Shown in pieces: positions 1 to 9,933 of a stretch of 64,000 nucleotides of DNA; positions within the stretch are counted from its first letter, which is position 1; each line of letters opens with the position of its first letter. This DNA is from Paenibacillus amylolyticus (GTDB lineage: Bacteria; Bacillota; Bacilli; Paenibacillales; Paenibacillaceae), in the NCBI RefSeq assembly GCF_029689945.1, contig NZ_CP121451.1:3658001-3722000 (forward strand). Direction: 5' to 3'. The position numbers and the translations under genes are program-made. Under the pieces are notes generated by a model that was not told the DNA's origin, did not search any database, and saw only the letters and a list, made by a program, of their open reading frames with translations.

Positions 1-826
1 CCCGTGAGCGCTCTGCACAGCGGTTGACGGCTGCGATTACATTTTCAAAGAAATCTCCTTCGTCCAGTGTTTTCAGGGCTGCCTGGGTTGCCCCTCCCGG
101 GGAGGTTACATCACTCCGAAGCTTCATCGGTTCCAAACCGGTTTGTTGTACCATACGTGACGCACCGAGCACCGTCTGAACTGTGAGATCACGAGATTGC
201 TGACTGGATAAGCCACCACGAATACCTGCGGCAATCATGGCCTCCATCAAATAGTATACATAAGCTGGGCCGCTTCCGGAAATCCCTGTGAGCACTTCGA
301 GTTTATCTTCAGGCACGATGGTCACGATACCCACCGCTTCAAACATGGTCATTACCGTACTGCGCTGTTCATCCGTAATCTCCGTAGAAAAGGCAATACC
401 AGTTGCACCGAGTCCAATGGTACTGGATGTATTCGGCATGGTTCTGGCAATAGGTTGTTTACGACCGAGCAAGGACTGCATCGTGCGGATTGATAATCCG
501 GCAATGACAGACACGATCAGTTGATCAGGTGATAACAACGGACCCAGTTCGCGCAGCGCAGCCGCAGCATCTTTCGGTTTCATGCACAGTACAATGACTG
601 GAGTGGAGGCAAGATGATCCATAGATTGTGAGGCCGTTCCGGTATGTACGGCATAGCGGGTACTGAGCTCCTCCTGACGTTTCTGGTTGCTGCGGTTCAG
701 CATCGTAATATCCTGAGGACGAACGACTAGGCGGGAGATCAATCCGCGCACGATGGCCTCAGCCATCGCGCCTGCTCCGTGGAAAGTAATCTTTTGTTGT
801 AGTAACGTCTGTTGCTCTTGACTCAT
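1..826 (-). CDS. proC: Pyrroline-5-carboxylate reductase (C-terminus cut by window edge)
   Basis: Catalyses the last step of proline synthesis, NAD(P)H-dependent reduction of pyrroline-5-carboxylate in the cytoplasm. Reading the minus strand from the ATG at 826 gives MSQEQQTLLQQ, then a Rossmann start with FHGAGAMAEAIVRGL, and near the window edge the family signature SGSGPAYVYYLMEAM and TSPGGATQAALK. AGGAGG lies just upstream of the ATG. The frame runs off position 1, so the last few residues are missing. It is third in the proB-proA-proC operon, 36 bases after proA, and so should fall under the same proline T-box. Identification is very secure from the TSPGGAT motif and the context. Confidence 0.95.
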   Translation of the reverse strand, partial: MSQEQQTLLQQKITFHGAGAMAEAIVRGLISRLVVRPQDITMLNRSNQKRQEELSTRYAVHTGTASQSMDHLASTPVIVLCMKPKDAAAALRELGPLLSPDQLIVSVIAGLSIRTMQSLLGRKQPIARTMPNTSSTIGLGATGIAFSTEITDEQRSTVMTMFEAVGIVTIVPEDKLEVLTGISGSGPAYVYYLMEAMIAAGIRGGLSSQQSRDLTVQTVLGASRMVQQTGLEPMKLRSDVTSPGGATQAALKTLDEGDFFENVIAAVNRCAERSR

Positions 827-862
827 ATTTATCGTTCCTCCTATATAACTGGTGCTGGGATA

Positions 863-2110
863 TTATTGACGAATCTGTCCATTGCCGGTAATGCGATATT
901 TGGTTGATGTGAGTGCTGGCAGTCCCATCGGTCCGCGTGCATGCAGTTTCTGCGTACTGATCCCGATCTCGGCTCCATAGCCAAATTCGTATCCGTCAGT
1001 GAAACGGGTGGATGCATTGTGATACACAGCTGCTGCATCCACATCATGCATGAAGCGTTCTGCATGGGCTGTATCCCGGGTTACGATACATTCGGAATGT
1101 TTGGTTCCGTAATGGGCGATGTGCTGCATCGCTTCGTCCAGATTCGCGACCACACGGATATTCAAAATATAATCGTTATACTCGGTCGCATAGTCTTCCT
1201 CGGTTGCCTCAAGGGCAGAAGGAACAAGACGGCGCACCGTGTCGCAACCTTTCAAGACCACATTGGCCTCACGGAATTGCTCGGCAAGAGCAGGCAGATG
1301 CTCTTCCGCATATGCGGCATGCAGCAGTAACGTTTCCATGGAATTACATACGGATGGACGTTGTGCCTTCGCGTTAATAGCGATTTCGGCTGCCATGATC
1401 GGATCAGCTGATTCATCCACATAGGTATGACAGATGCCAGCCCCGGTTTCAATAACAGGTACGGTTGCATTAGCAACCACATTACGAATGAGAGATGCTC
1501 CGCCGCGTGGAATGATGACATCGAGCAGTCCGTTCAACTTGAGCATTTCATCCACGGAAGCACGGTCCGCATCCTCAACCAGTTGCAGAGCATCCGCAGG
1601 CATGTCTGTCGTTGCGAGTGCCTGATGCAGCACCTCCACAATTTTGTGGTTAGAGGAGAGGGCAGAGGAACCGCCGCGCAGAAGCACTGCATTACCTGTT
1701 TTGAGACATAGTCCGGCGGCATCCACGGTTACATTAGGACGGGCTTCGTAGATAATGCCAATCAGGCCAATCGGTACTCTTGATTTTTCAACATGCAGTC
1801 CGTTAGGTCGGGTGAATGACTCCAAAACTTCCCCGACTGGATCAGGCAGATCTGCAATCTGACGTAAGCCTTCAGCAATGCCGGCAATGCGTTCCTTATT
1901 AAGTGCGAGTCGATCGAGCATCGATTCCGGCGTACCTTGTTCTCTGCCGCGTTCTAGATCTTCGGCATTTGCCGTAATGATGGAATCCGTCTCTGTAATC
2001 AATGCATCTGCCATGACACGCAGGGCGGTATTTTTCTGTTCTGTATTTAATCGGTTCAGTTGTGGAACCGTGGCTTGCGCTTTGCTGGCTTTTTCTCTCA
2101 CTTCACTCAT
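863..2110 (-). CDS. proA: Gamma-glutamyl phosphate reductase
   Basis: Second enzyme of proline synthesis: reduces gamma-glutamyl phosphate to glutamate semialdehyde with NADPH. I place the start at 2110 (MSEVREKASKAQ) because AGGAGG sits a few bases upstream. A longer in-frame reading from 2152 has no comparable site. The resulting 415 residues match the usual family length. Visible features are the aldehyde-dehydrogenase-like fold, the motif PIGLIGIIYEARPNVTVDAAGLCLKTGNA, the catalytic-cysteine region with QRPSVCNSMETLLLH, and the C-terminal GLPALTSTKYRITGNGQIRQ. It follows proB by 57 bases and precedes proC. ProA and ProB are known to act together because gamma-glutamyl phosphate is labile. 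Confidence 0.96.
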   Translation of the reverse strand: MSEVREKASKAQATVPQLNRLNTEQKNTALRVMADALITETDSIITANAEDLERGREQGTPESMLDRLALNKERIAGIAEGLRQIADLPDPVGEVLESFTRPNGLHVEKSRVPIGLIGIIYEARPNVTVDAAGLCLKTGNAVLLRGGSSALSSNHKIVEVLHQALATTDMPADALQLVEDADRASVDEMLKLNGLLDVIIPRGGASLIRNVVANATVPVIETGAGICHTYVDESADPIMAAEIAINAKAQRPSVCNSMETLLLHAAYAEEHLPALAEQFREANVVLKGCDTVRRLVPSALEATEEDYATEYNDYILNIRVVANLDEAMQHIAHYGTKHSECIVTRDTAHAERFMHDVDAAAVYHNASTRFTDGYEFGYGAEIGISTQKLHARGPMGLPALTSTKYRITGNGQIRQ

Positions 2111-2167
2111 CTTAATTCCTCCTCGTATATATAAAATTGTGTATTCCACCACTATATAACGTTATGT

Positions 2168-3271
2168 TTATTTTAACGTAATCCATTCGTCTCTATGAAT
2201 AACCTCGAGCCTGTGGATACTGGCAAGTTGTTTCATCACTTCACCACTGGGAAGTCCGGCAATGAGCCGAAGCTGGTCATCATCATAATTGACAATACCG
2301 CGACCGAGTAAGGTTTCATCCAGTCCAATGACCTCTACGACATCTCCGGCATGAAACGTTCCCAGTACGCGTTTGACCCCTACAGGGAGAAGGCTGTGCC
2401 CTCCATGGACAATGGCCTCTTCAGCACCATCATCCACAACGACCGTTCCCAGCGGAGTAGACATGAAGCCCAGCCACTGTTTTTTACGGGATAGTGAAGC
2501 GAGTCGTGTCTCAAAATAAGTACCTTTACCCGTGCCATCCACAGCCCGCTGCATATCTCCAGGTTCTTTCACACTTCCGACAAATACCGGTACGCCTCCA
2601 CGTGTCGCAACCTTGGCTGCATCGACTTTGGATCGCATTCCGCCAGTGCCTACCGATGAACCTGAGCCTCCAGCAAAAGCGTAGATCTCCGCCGTTATTT
2701 CGGGGATACGATCGTAACGTACGGCAGACGGATCTTTGCGCGGGTCAGCGGTGTACAACCCGTTGGTATCCGTAAGAATGATCAGATGCTGTGCCTTCAC
2801 CAGGTTCGCAACTAATGCGGACAACAGATCGTTATCACCAAACTTCAATTCGTCCACCGATACGGTATCATTCTCATTAAAAATCGGTATCACTCGCTGT
2901 TTGAGCAGTTCTTCTACGGTCATGCCAGCATTCCCCATACGTTTACGACTGTGAAAGTCTGTACGGGTTAACAGAATTTGTGCCGTAGTAACGCGGTGCG
3001 CTGCAAAAGCCTGTTGATATGCCTGCATCAATAATGCCTGCCCAACGGCTGCTGCGGCTTGTTTCTCATGCAGGAGTTTGGGGCGCTGGGGGTAACCGAT
3101 CTCCCGGAATCCGGCAGCTACCGCTCCAGAGGTGACCAGAAGTACTTCATGACCCTGATCAGCCAATGCTGCAATCTCTCCGGCAAAAAAAGTGATCGAA
3201 CTGCGATCCAGACCGCCTTCTTCCGTGGTAAGCGAGCTGCTTCCAATCTTAACTACAATACGTGAAGTCAT
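2168..3271 (-). CDS. proB: Glutamate 5-kinase with C-terminal PUA domain
   Basis: Phosphorylates glutamate to gamma-glutamyl phosphate, the committed and feedback-controlled step of proline synthesis. The 367 residues begin MTSRIVVKIGSSSLTTEEGG, typical of the amino-acid kinase fold (about residues 1-255). Further motifs are NENDTVSVDELKFGDND (substrate and nucleotide region) and GTGGMRSKVDAAKVATRGGV. A C-terminal PUA-like domain (about 275-355) follows, as in the longer ProB enzymes. The start is supported by TAAGGAAG upstream. It is the first gene of the operon, directly behind the T-box terminator at 3330-3367, so proline-tRNA charging should set transcription of all three genes. Confidence 0.96.
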   Translation of the reverse strand: MTSRIVVKIGSSSLTTEEGGLDRSSITFFAGEIAALADQGHEVLLVTSGAVAAGFREIGYPQRPKLLHEKQAAAAVGQALLMQAYQQAFAAHRVTTAQILLTRTDFHSRKRMGNAGMTVEELLKQRVIPIFNENDTVSVDELKFGDNDLLSALVANLVKAQHLIILTDTNGLYTADPRKDPSAVRYDRIPEITAEIYAFAGGSGSSVGTGGMRSKVDAAKVATRGGVPVFVGSVKEPGDMQRAVDGTGKGTYFETRLASLSRKKQWLGFMSTPLGTVVVDDGAEEAIVHGGHSLLPVGVKRVLGTFHAGDVVEVIGLDETLLGRGIVNYDDDQLRLIAGLPSGEVMKQLASIHRLEVIHRDEWITLK

Positions 3272-3329
3272 GGTTTCACTTCCTTAAACATGATTAATAC
3301 GTGCTTCTGGAGCAGGCTTTAGCGGGTAC

Positions 3330-3367
3330 AAAAAAACTCCCGCCCTTTAGTTAAAAAGGACGAAAGT
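3330..3367 (-). terminator. T-box-controlled intrinsic terminator
   Basis: Minus-strand hairpin of about 13 pairs (ACTTTCGTCCTTT with AAAGGGCGGGAGT, some G-U) followed by seven T. Its 5' arm overlaps the region downstream of the T-box sequence, as expected for the mutually exclusive antiterminator. Confidence 0.92.
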
Positions 3368-3572
3368 TTGTTACTTCCGCGGTACCACCTTTATTGATGA
3401 TCAGATCATCCGGCTTCATGCCCTGTAACAGAAGGCACTGTCCTGTACGTAACAGGCCGCTCAGGGGTAGGTTTCAGAGAAGAGCCGCGGTAAATTCTTT
3501 CAGCAGGGTGGAATTTACTCTCTGTGCGCGACTGATATTCTCTTACTGGTCCCGTCATCACGTTTCGTTCAA
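3330..3572 (-). promoter_or_regulatory. Proline T-box leader of proBAC
   Basis: On the minus strand the leader shows the conserved T-box antiterminator sequence AGGTGGTACCGCGG (3390-3377), followed by a terminator. Upstream is a Stem I region with an AGTA-type motif after GGACC and a 3' flank reading GAAA-CCT-ACCCCTGAGC. Aligned with the classical glycine T-box pattern (GAAA-codon-A...TGAGC), the specifier at 3471-3469 is CCT, a proline codon. The aligned position and the downstream genes agree independently. Known T-boxes read through when the matching tRNA is uncharged, so low proline should induce the operon. The 5' boundary is approximate. Confidence 0.93.
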
Positions 3573-3631
3573 TATTTCTTATAACATACCATGGAAACTT
3601 GGCATATGCAAAGGGGTTATGGTCCTGTAAA

Positions 3632-4840
3632 TTACTTGAATAAATTCAGCTTGCCAATACGCTCCACAGCTTCACGCAATCGGTTTTCATCACTTAGCAG
3701 TCCTGCGCGCACATAGCCTTCACCATGCGCACCAAAACCAATACCCGGGGCTACGGCGACCTTGGCTTCCCGCAGCAACAAGTCCGCAAATGAAGCAGAG
3801 GTATAACCTTTAGGTACAGGCAGCCAGCTGAAGAACGAACCTGCGGGTTTCGAAGCTTGCCAGCCAATGGAGGACAGCGCATCATAAAAAGCATTGCGAC
3901 GGGATTCGTAACGTGAAACCAAGGAGGAGACACATTCCTGGGAGCCAGTAAGTGCTTCCGTTGCCGCAGCCTGAATTCCACCGAAAAGACTGACATAGAT
4001 GTGATCCTGAAGCAGATTGATTTTAGAAACAATCTCGGCATTACCGAGTGCGAATCCAACACGCCATCCAGCCATATTGTACGTTTTGGATAACGTATAG
4101 AACTCAACACCTACCTCTTTGGCACCGGGGGCCTGCAGGAAACTTACGGGACGATGTCCGTCAAATCCAATCGCACCGTAAGCAAAATCGCTGGCAACGA
4201 CAATTTGATTTTGAATGGCAAATTCAACCGTATCTTCGTAGAACGAAAGTGGTGCAGTTGCTGACGTTGGATTGTTGGGATAGTTCAGGAACATCAGCTT
4301 GGCTTTCTCCCGATCTTCGACTGTAACAGCTCCATAATCCGGCAGGAATGCATTGGACTCCAGCAAAGGCATAAAAGACATGTTTGCTTTGGCGAGTGCA
4401 ACACCGGACCAGTAATCCGGGTAGCCTGGATCGGGAACGAGAACGGTGTCACCGGGGTTAAGCAGGACTTGAGGTAACTGAACCAATCCCGTTTTGCCAC
4501 CGAACAGAATGGCTACTTCAGTTTCGGGGTCCAGATCAACGTTGTAATCTTCCTTATAACGTTTAGCGACAGCTTCCTTCAGGAAAGAGTACCCTCTAAA
4601 AGGAGAGTATTTGTGGTAGAGGGGATTTTCAGCCGACTCTTGCAGTGATTTTACAATATGGGGTGGTGTAGGTGTATCCGGGTTCCCCTGACCCAGATTG
4701 ATCACATCATGTCCACTTGCGATTTCACGATTTACATTTTGAACAAGGGTAGCAAAAAATTGCGTTGGCAGCTGTGTCATTACATCAGAAGTCGGTATCG
4801 TAAAGGCTGAACGAGCATTTGTTTGGTCTGAATGGGTCAT
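3632..4840 (-). CDS. PLP-dependent class I aminotransferase, MtnE-like
   Basis: Fold-type I aminotransferase of 402 residues from the start I chose (ATG at 4840, MTHSDQTNARS, with GGAGTGATC upstream). Visible motifs are VINLGQGNPDTPTPPHIV near the N-terminus, LNYPNNPTSA, and the PLP-lysine region FYTLSKTYNMAGWRVGFALG. The partner gene starting at 5170 resembles the omega-amidase MtnU. In Bacillus subtilis mtnU and mtnE are neighbours in methionine salvage, where MtnE aminates ketomethiobutyrate to methionine. That role is inference here, since no other salvage gene is in view and I see no S-box leader. A broad-specificity aromatic or diaminopimelate-type aminotransferase is the alternative. 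Confidence 0.85.
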   Translation of the reverse strand: MTHSDQTNARSAFTIPTSDVMTQLPTQFFATLVQNVNREIASGHDVINLGQGNPDTPTPPHIVKSLQESAENPLYHKYSPFRGYSFLKEAVAKRYKEDYNVDLDPETEVAILFGGKTGLVQLPQVLLNPGDTVLVPDPGYPDYWSGVALAKANMSFMPLLESNAFLPDYGAVTVEDREKAKLMFLNYPNNPTSATAPLSFYEDTVEFAIQNQIVVASDFAYGAIGFDGHRPVSFLQAPGAKEVGVEFYTLSKTYNMAGWRVGFALGNAEIVSKINLLQDHIYVSLFGGIQAAATEALTGSQECVSSLVSRYESRRNAFYDALSSIGWQASKPAGSFFSWLPVPKGYTSASFADLLLREAKVAVAPGIGFGAHGEGYVRAGLLSDENRLREAVERIGKLNLFK

Positions 4841-5169
4841 TATATTGATCACTCCGGTTAATAAAAATGGCAAATAGTTCTCATTAATTTATCACGCCAA
4901 TCCCGAGCTGTATAGAGGGAAATCCACTTCGTTAGGCATTACGTAGGAGCAAAGAGCAAAGGATTGTCCAAAACTGAAAATGCCGGTGATCAGATATTTA
5001 TTCTGGATACTGTGACCGATGATACCAAGCCATCCACCAAGGAGTTGTTGGATAGTTTTGTATTATGCTGCCTGAGTTGTTGTGTGCAAATTCATAGCAA
5101 AACAGGCTTGCAGTCTTCAAGAGGATCAAGCTATGATAGCAGGTATTACGGTTCAGAGGAGTGCTTGTC

Positions 5170-6003
5170 ATGACAGAACAACAACAGGGAGAAATGCGCG
5201 TAGCCCTGATTCAGGCTAATATTCAGCTCGGAGACCCTGAGGCTAATCATAAACATATGCAGTCGTTGCTTGAACGTGCGGTAGAACAATATCCGGATCT
5301 GGGGCTGGCTGTGTTGCCTGAAATGTGGAATACCGGATATGCATTGACGCAAATTCATGAACTCGCTGACCCGGAAGGACAGACATCACGGGAGTGGCTG
5401 TCTGCTTTTGCCCAAAAATATCAAATTTCCATCGTTGGCGGTTCCATTGCTGAGAAACGCGATGGTCAAATATACAATACAATGTACGCATATGATCGTG
5501 AAGGAAAACAGGTAACGCGATACGATAAATTACATTTATTCCGTCTGATGGACGAGGAGAAATATTTACAGCCTGGTGCGGAACCTGAAATTTTTGAATT
5601 GCAAAATGGTCTTACAGCGGGTGCTTCGATCTGTTACGACATCCGCTTCCCGGAGCTGGCTCGCACCCTCGCTTTACATGGTGCCAAGGCATTAATTGTA
5701 CCAGCGGAATGGCCGAACCCTCGTCTGCACCACTGGCGTACGTTGCTTACAGCACGAGCGATTGAAAATCAGATGTATGTGATCGCATGTAACCGTGTGG
5801 GTAAAGGGGGAGAGGCTGAGTTCTTCGGACATTCCCTCATTATTGATCCTTGGGGTGAGATTGTGGCTGAAGGTGGTGAAGGGGAAGAGATCGTAACCGG
5901 GATTATTCGCCCTTCCCTGGTGGATGAGGTTCGCGGACGTATTCCCGTATTTGAAGACCGTCGACCTGGCGTTTATTTTGGCGAAAATAAAAAAATTAAA
6001 TAA
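5170..6003 (+). CDS. Carbon-nitrogen hydrolase, omega-amidase (MtnU/Nit2)-like
   Basis: Nitrilase-superfamily amidase. The Glu-Lys-Cys triad is visible: AVLPEMWNTGY (Glu), RYDKLHLFRLM (Lys) and GASICYDIRFPELART (Cys). The start ATG at 5170 gives MTEQQQGEMRVALIQANIQLGD, with AGAGGAG about seven bases upstream. The GTG at 5161 would overlap this site and is rejected. The length of 277 residues is normal for the family. It is divergent from the aminotransferase at 3632-4840. In methionine salvage, MtnU is thought to hydrolyse the alpha-ketoglutaramate-type by-product of the transaminase. That pairing is the reason for the name, but other omega-amidases cannot be excluded. Confidence 0.85.
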   Translation: MTEQQQGEMRVALIQANIQLGDPEANHKHMQSLLERAVEQYPDLGLAVLPEMWNTGYALTQIHELADPEGQTSREWLSAFAQKYQISIVGGSIAEKRDGQIYNTMYAYDREGKQVTRYDKLHLFRLMDEEKYLQPGAEPEIFELQNGLTAGASICYDIRFPELARTLALHGAKALIVPAEWPNPRLHHWRTLLTARAIENQMYVIACNRVGKGGEAEFFGHSLIIDPWGEIVAEGGEGEEIVTGIIRPSLVDEVRGRIPVFEDRRPGVYFGENKKIK

Positions 6004-6081
6004 ACTTCTTCAGAAAAAGTGTTTATTCTTCCAGGACGCGGGTAATGATAACTATCCCGTTACCAAGGAGATGATCAATCA

Positions 6082-6267
6082 ATGGACAACCATGTGAAAG
6101 ATACGCTCAGGAGACTGGAACAGGATAACACAAGGGAAGATCACTTAAGGGCATTCTTAGAGTACGGGGCAGGAGGGCTATCACCCCCTGATTCAAATGT
6201 TCAGGACGAAGGCCGTGTAATGAATCAGCAAAACAGGCTGACAAGCGATCGTAATTTGCGCAAATAA
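6082..6267 (+). CDS. Small hypothetical protein (61 aa)
   Basis: Reads MDNHVKDTLRRLEQDN and ends NRLTSDRNLRK. It is charged and hydrophilic, with no membrane segment, signal peptide or cysteine. AAGGAG lies about 11 bases before the ATG, and a hairpin terminator follows at 6425, which together support a real gene. I recognise no family. It sits 78 bases after the amidase gene and could be co-transcribed with it. Confidence 0.55.
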   Translation: MDNHVKDTLRRLEQDNTREDHLRAFLEYGAGGLSPPDSNVQDEGRVMNQQNRLTSDRNLRK

Positions 6268-6424
6268 ACCGCCTGACATGAATTTTCTTATGTATGTTTC
6301 TACATTAACACTATAAATTAGCATTAAAGCTAAATATCTTAACTAGCAACATTGTACTCTAACCAGTTACTGTGATTGCGATGTAAGAACTTTATCCTGC
6401 GGATGCGGGAAACGAGGATATGAC

Positions 6425-6458
6425 AAAAGCTTGGCCCATACGGGTCAAGCTTTTATTT
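6425..6458. terminator. Hairpin terminator between convergent genes
   Basis: AAAAGCTTG and CAAGCTTTT form a perfect nine-pair stem, with an inner CCC/GGG stacked on it, followed on the plus strand by ATTTTG. It lies between the small gene and the convergent LysR gene and could serve both. Confidence 0.75.
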
Positions 6459-6501
6459 TGGTTCAGTATTAAATGTCCCCATACCCAAAAGGAGGAATTT
6501 C

Positions 6502-7428
6502 TTAGTCTCCCTTTGACAATTCGGCCACAGTTTGTTGAAACGTATGGATGAATGCTTCGGCTGCCTTCGACAGCACTCTGCCTTGACGATAAGCCACAAC
6601 AAGTGTTCGGCTGGGTGTTGGCTCAGCAAGCGGGACGTACACAGGTACGAATTCACTGCGCGGCGCGCGGGCAATAAAGCGTGGAACCAGTGTAATGCCC
6701 ATGCCAGTGGCGACAAGCGACTGAACGGTTTCAATATTTGTGCTCTCAAACACAACCCGGGGATCAAAACCGGCCTGCTCACAGAGATCAAATGTAAGTT
6801 TGCGGAACCCCTGTCCTTTTTTCAATACAACAAAGGGTTCATCTCGAAGCTCTTCAATTCGCACAGGAAGCGGATTCTCCGGATCTGCCCTGCGTGCCAG
6901 AGGGTGATTTGGGGGAACCGCCAGATCAATTCGTTCTTCGCCAATGGTTACATAAGACAAGCTTGGTTCTTGCAAAGGAAGAGATAGCAGACTCAGATCA
7001 GCTTTGCCGCTTGCTGTCAATTTCTCAAGAGTTAGCCCGGAGTCCTCCAACAAGGTGACTTCAATCTCTGGATATGCTTGTTGGAACGCAGGAAGCACGT
7101 GTGGGAGAAGGTGTGAACCTGTGATCGGCATGCTGCCCACCACGACTTTGCCTTTGCGAAGCTGGGAGATGTCGGACATTTCCTGACGCAATAATTCCAT
7201 GGCATCTACGATCTTTTGGGCTTGCTCGACAAACGTAACACCGGCATGGGTTAACTCTACAGTACTCGTATTACGCTGAAACAACAGTACGCCCAATTCT
7301 TTTTCCAATTTGGATAATTGCTGGCTTAAGGAAGGTTGGGCAATATGAAGTTTTTCTGCAGCCCGGGAGAAATTGCGTTCAGCCGCAATTTGCAGCGTAT
7401 ATTGAAGTTGTCTGAATTCCATCGTCAT
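6502..7428 (-). CDS. LysR-family transcriptional regulator
   Basis: A DNA-binding regulator of 308 residues. The N-terminal winged helix-turn-helix is visible as MEFRQLQYTLQIAAERNFSRAAEKLHIAQPSLSQQLSKLEKELG (residues 3-46). A periplasmic-binding-like effector domain follows (about 90-300), with typical LysR spacing and VGSMPITGSHLLPHVLPAF at its start. It is divergent from leuCD, and a perfect T-N11-A dyad lies at 7655-7669 in the shared intergenic region. LysR proteins usually control the divergent gene, so regulation of leuCD is the natural inference. The effector is unknown. The ATG at 7428 (MTMEF) has AAAGGA upstream; the ATG two codons later is also possible. Confidence 0.88.
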   Translation of the reverse strand: MTMEFRQLQYTLQIAAERNFSRAAEKLHIAQPSLSQQLSKLEKELGVLLFQRNTSTVELTHAGVTFVEQAQKIVDAMELLRQEMSDISQLRKGKVVVGSMPITGSHLLPHVLPAFQQAYPEIEVTLLEDSGLTLEKLTASGKADLSLLSLPLQEPSLSYVTIGEERIDLAVPPNHPLARRADPENPLPVRIEELRDEPFVVLKKGQGFRKLTFDLCEQAGFDPRVVFESTNIETVQSLVATGMGITLVPRFIARAPRSEFVPVYVPLAEPTPSRTLVVAYRQGRVLSKAAEAFIHTFQQTVAELSKGD

Positions 7429-7547
7429 TGGTCATTCCTTTCGTTATGCCACCATTATATCACTACAGATAAAGAAATCATTCTCTTTGCCGGAACGAAC
7501 GATAAACTCGAATATCAGGAGGGGCTTCTTTATTTTGTATAAAAGCA

Positions 7548-7576
7548 TTGACAGTGAAGAAGCGGGAACGTACTAT
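7548..7576 (+). promoter_or_regulatory. Candidate sigma-A promoter for leuCD
   Basis: TTGACA at 7548-7553, 17-base spacer, TACTAT at 7571-7576. The -35 is perfect and the -10 matches four of six. The Fur box at 7593 would lie over the first transcribed bases. Confidence 0.55.
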
Positions 7577-7592
7577 AAGAGATATATGATAA

Positions 7593-7607
7593 TGATAATT
7601 GTTATCA
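7593..7607. promoter_or_regulatory. Fur box upstream of leuCD
   Basis: TGATAAT-T-GTTATCA is a 7-1-7 inverted repeat with one mismatch to the classical Bacillus Fur box. An extra overlapping TGATAAT precedes it at 7587-7593. It lies about 190 bases before leuC and about 165 bases before the divergent LysR start, so either gene could be the target. Confidence 0.75.
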
Positions 7608-7654
7608 ATTGAAACCTCTGCGGTGAGCGGTGGTTTATTTGTCTTTCTCTCATT

Positions 7655-7669
7655 ATAGGTTAAACCTAT
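7655..7669. promoter_or_regulatory. Probable LysR-type operator dyad
   Basis: ATAGGTTAAACCTAT is a perfect 7-1-7 palindrome containing the LysR-type T-N11-A signature. A second perfect ten-base palindrome, ATCTATAGAT, lies at 7673-7682. The location between a divergent LysR gene and leuC supports the assignment. Confidence 0.7.
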
Positions 7670-7797
7670 TACATCTATAGATATTATATCTTGGAACAAT
7701 GAAGGACAGGGTGATATATTTATGTCATTCAAGAGCTTCACTTTTTAAAGGAAACAGAGGCTCTTCCAAGGACCGAACTTATGATGAGGTGAAAATG

Positions 7798-9219
<1,422 letters not shown>

Positions 9220-9250
9220 TCTATAACAGACAGAAGGGAGAACGTTTAAT

Positions 9251-9853
9251 ATGGAAGAATTCAAAACATTACAAGGCATCGTTGCACCGGTAGACCGGGT
9301 CAATGTAGATACAGACGCGATCATTCCGAAACAGTTTCTGAAACGGATTGAACGTACCGGATTTGGACAATTTTTGTTCTACGAATGGCGCTTCGATGAA
9401 GAGGGCAACAACAATGCTTCCTTCGAAATGAACAAACCTCGTTATGAAGGGGCATCCATCCTGATCTCACGTGCCAACTTTGGCTGCGGATCTTCCCGTG
9501 AGCATGCGCCGTGGGCGATTATGGACTATGGATTCCGTTGTGTCATCGCTCCATCTTTTGCAGATATCTTCTATAATAACTGCTTTAAAAATGGAATCCT
9601 GCCAATTAAGTTGTCAGAAGAGCAAGTTGAAGACTTGTTCCAACGTACAGCAACACATGATGGCTATGAGATGAATGTGAATCTGGAAAACAAAACGATT
9701 ACCGATGCATACGGACTGCATATCGATTTTGATCTGGATGAGCATCGTCGTCAATTCCTGTTGCAAGGACTGGACGATATCGGTCTAACTCTTCAACATG
9801 ATGATGAAATCGCTGCGTATGAGCAGCGCCACGCGGCAAAACTGTTTGGATAA
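9251..9853 (+). CDS. leuD: 3-isopropylmalate dehydratase small subunit
   Basis: Small (swivel) subunit partnering LeuC to isomerise 2- to 3-isopropylmalate. The 200 residues start MEEFKTLQGIVAPVDRVNVDTDAIIPKQFLK and contain the hallmark NFGCGSSREHAPWAI and FYNNCFKNGILPI. The spacing of 31 bases from leuC and a ribosome site (AAGGGAGAA) indicate a two-gene operon closed by the terminator at 9906. The other leu and ilv genes are not in this window. Confidence 0.97.
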   Translation: MEEFKTLQGIVAPVDRVNVDTDAIIPKQFLKRIERTGFGQFLFYEWRFDEEGNNNASFEMNKPRYEGASILISRANFGCGSSREHAPWAIMDYGFRCVIAPSFADIFYNNCFKNGILPIKLSEEQVEDLFQRTATHDGYEMNVNLENKTITDAYGLHIDFDLDEHRRQFLLQGLDDIGLTLQHDDEIAAYEQRHAAKLFG

Positions 9854-9905
9854 TGTTAATAACGTATTGCATAGCAGAAAGCTTCTGCCTCGCCAAAGGA
9901 ACCTT

Positions 9906-9933
9906 GTTCCTGTGGATGAGACAGGGGCTTTTT
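9906..9933 (+). terminator. Terminator after leuCD
   Basis: GTTCCTGT pairs with ACAGGGGC around a seven-base loop, followed by TTTTTG. Confidence 0.75.

Noticed and set aside
4841..5169. Possible S-box (SAM) riboswitch or small gene between the divergent methionine-salvage-like genes
   Set aside because: None of the S-box conserved segments can be found on either strand. The 69-codon frame starting at 4964 lacks a ribosome site, has an odd composition and runs into the amidase start.
7699..7797. Longer N-terminus of LeuC
   Set aside because: The extra 33 residues have no family counterpart, while GAGGTG lies directly before the ATG at 7798 and gives the normal length.
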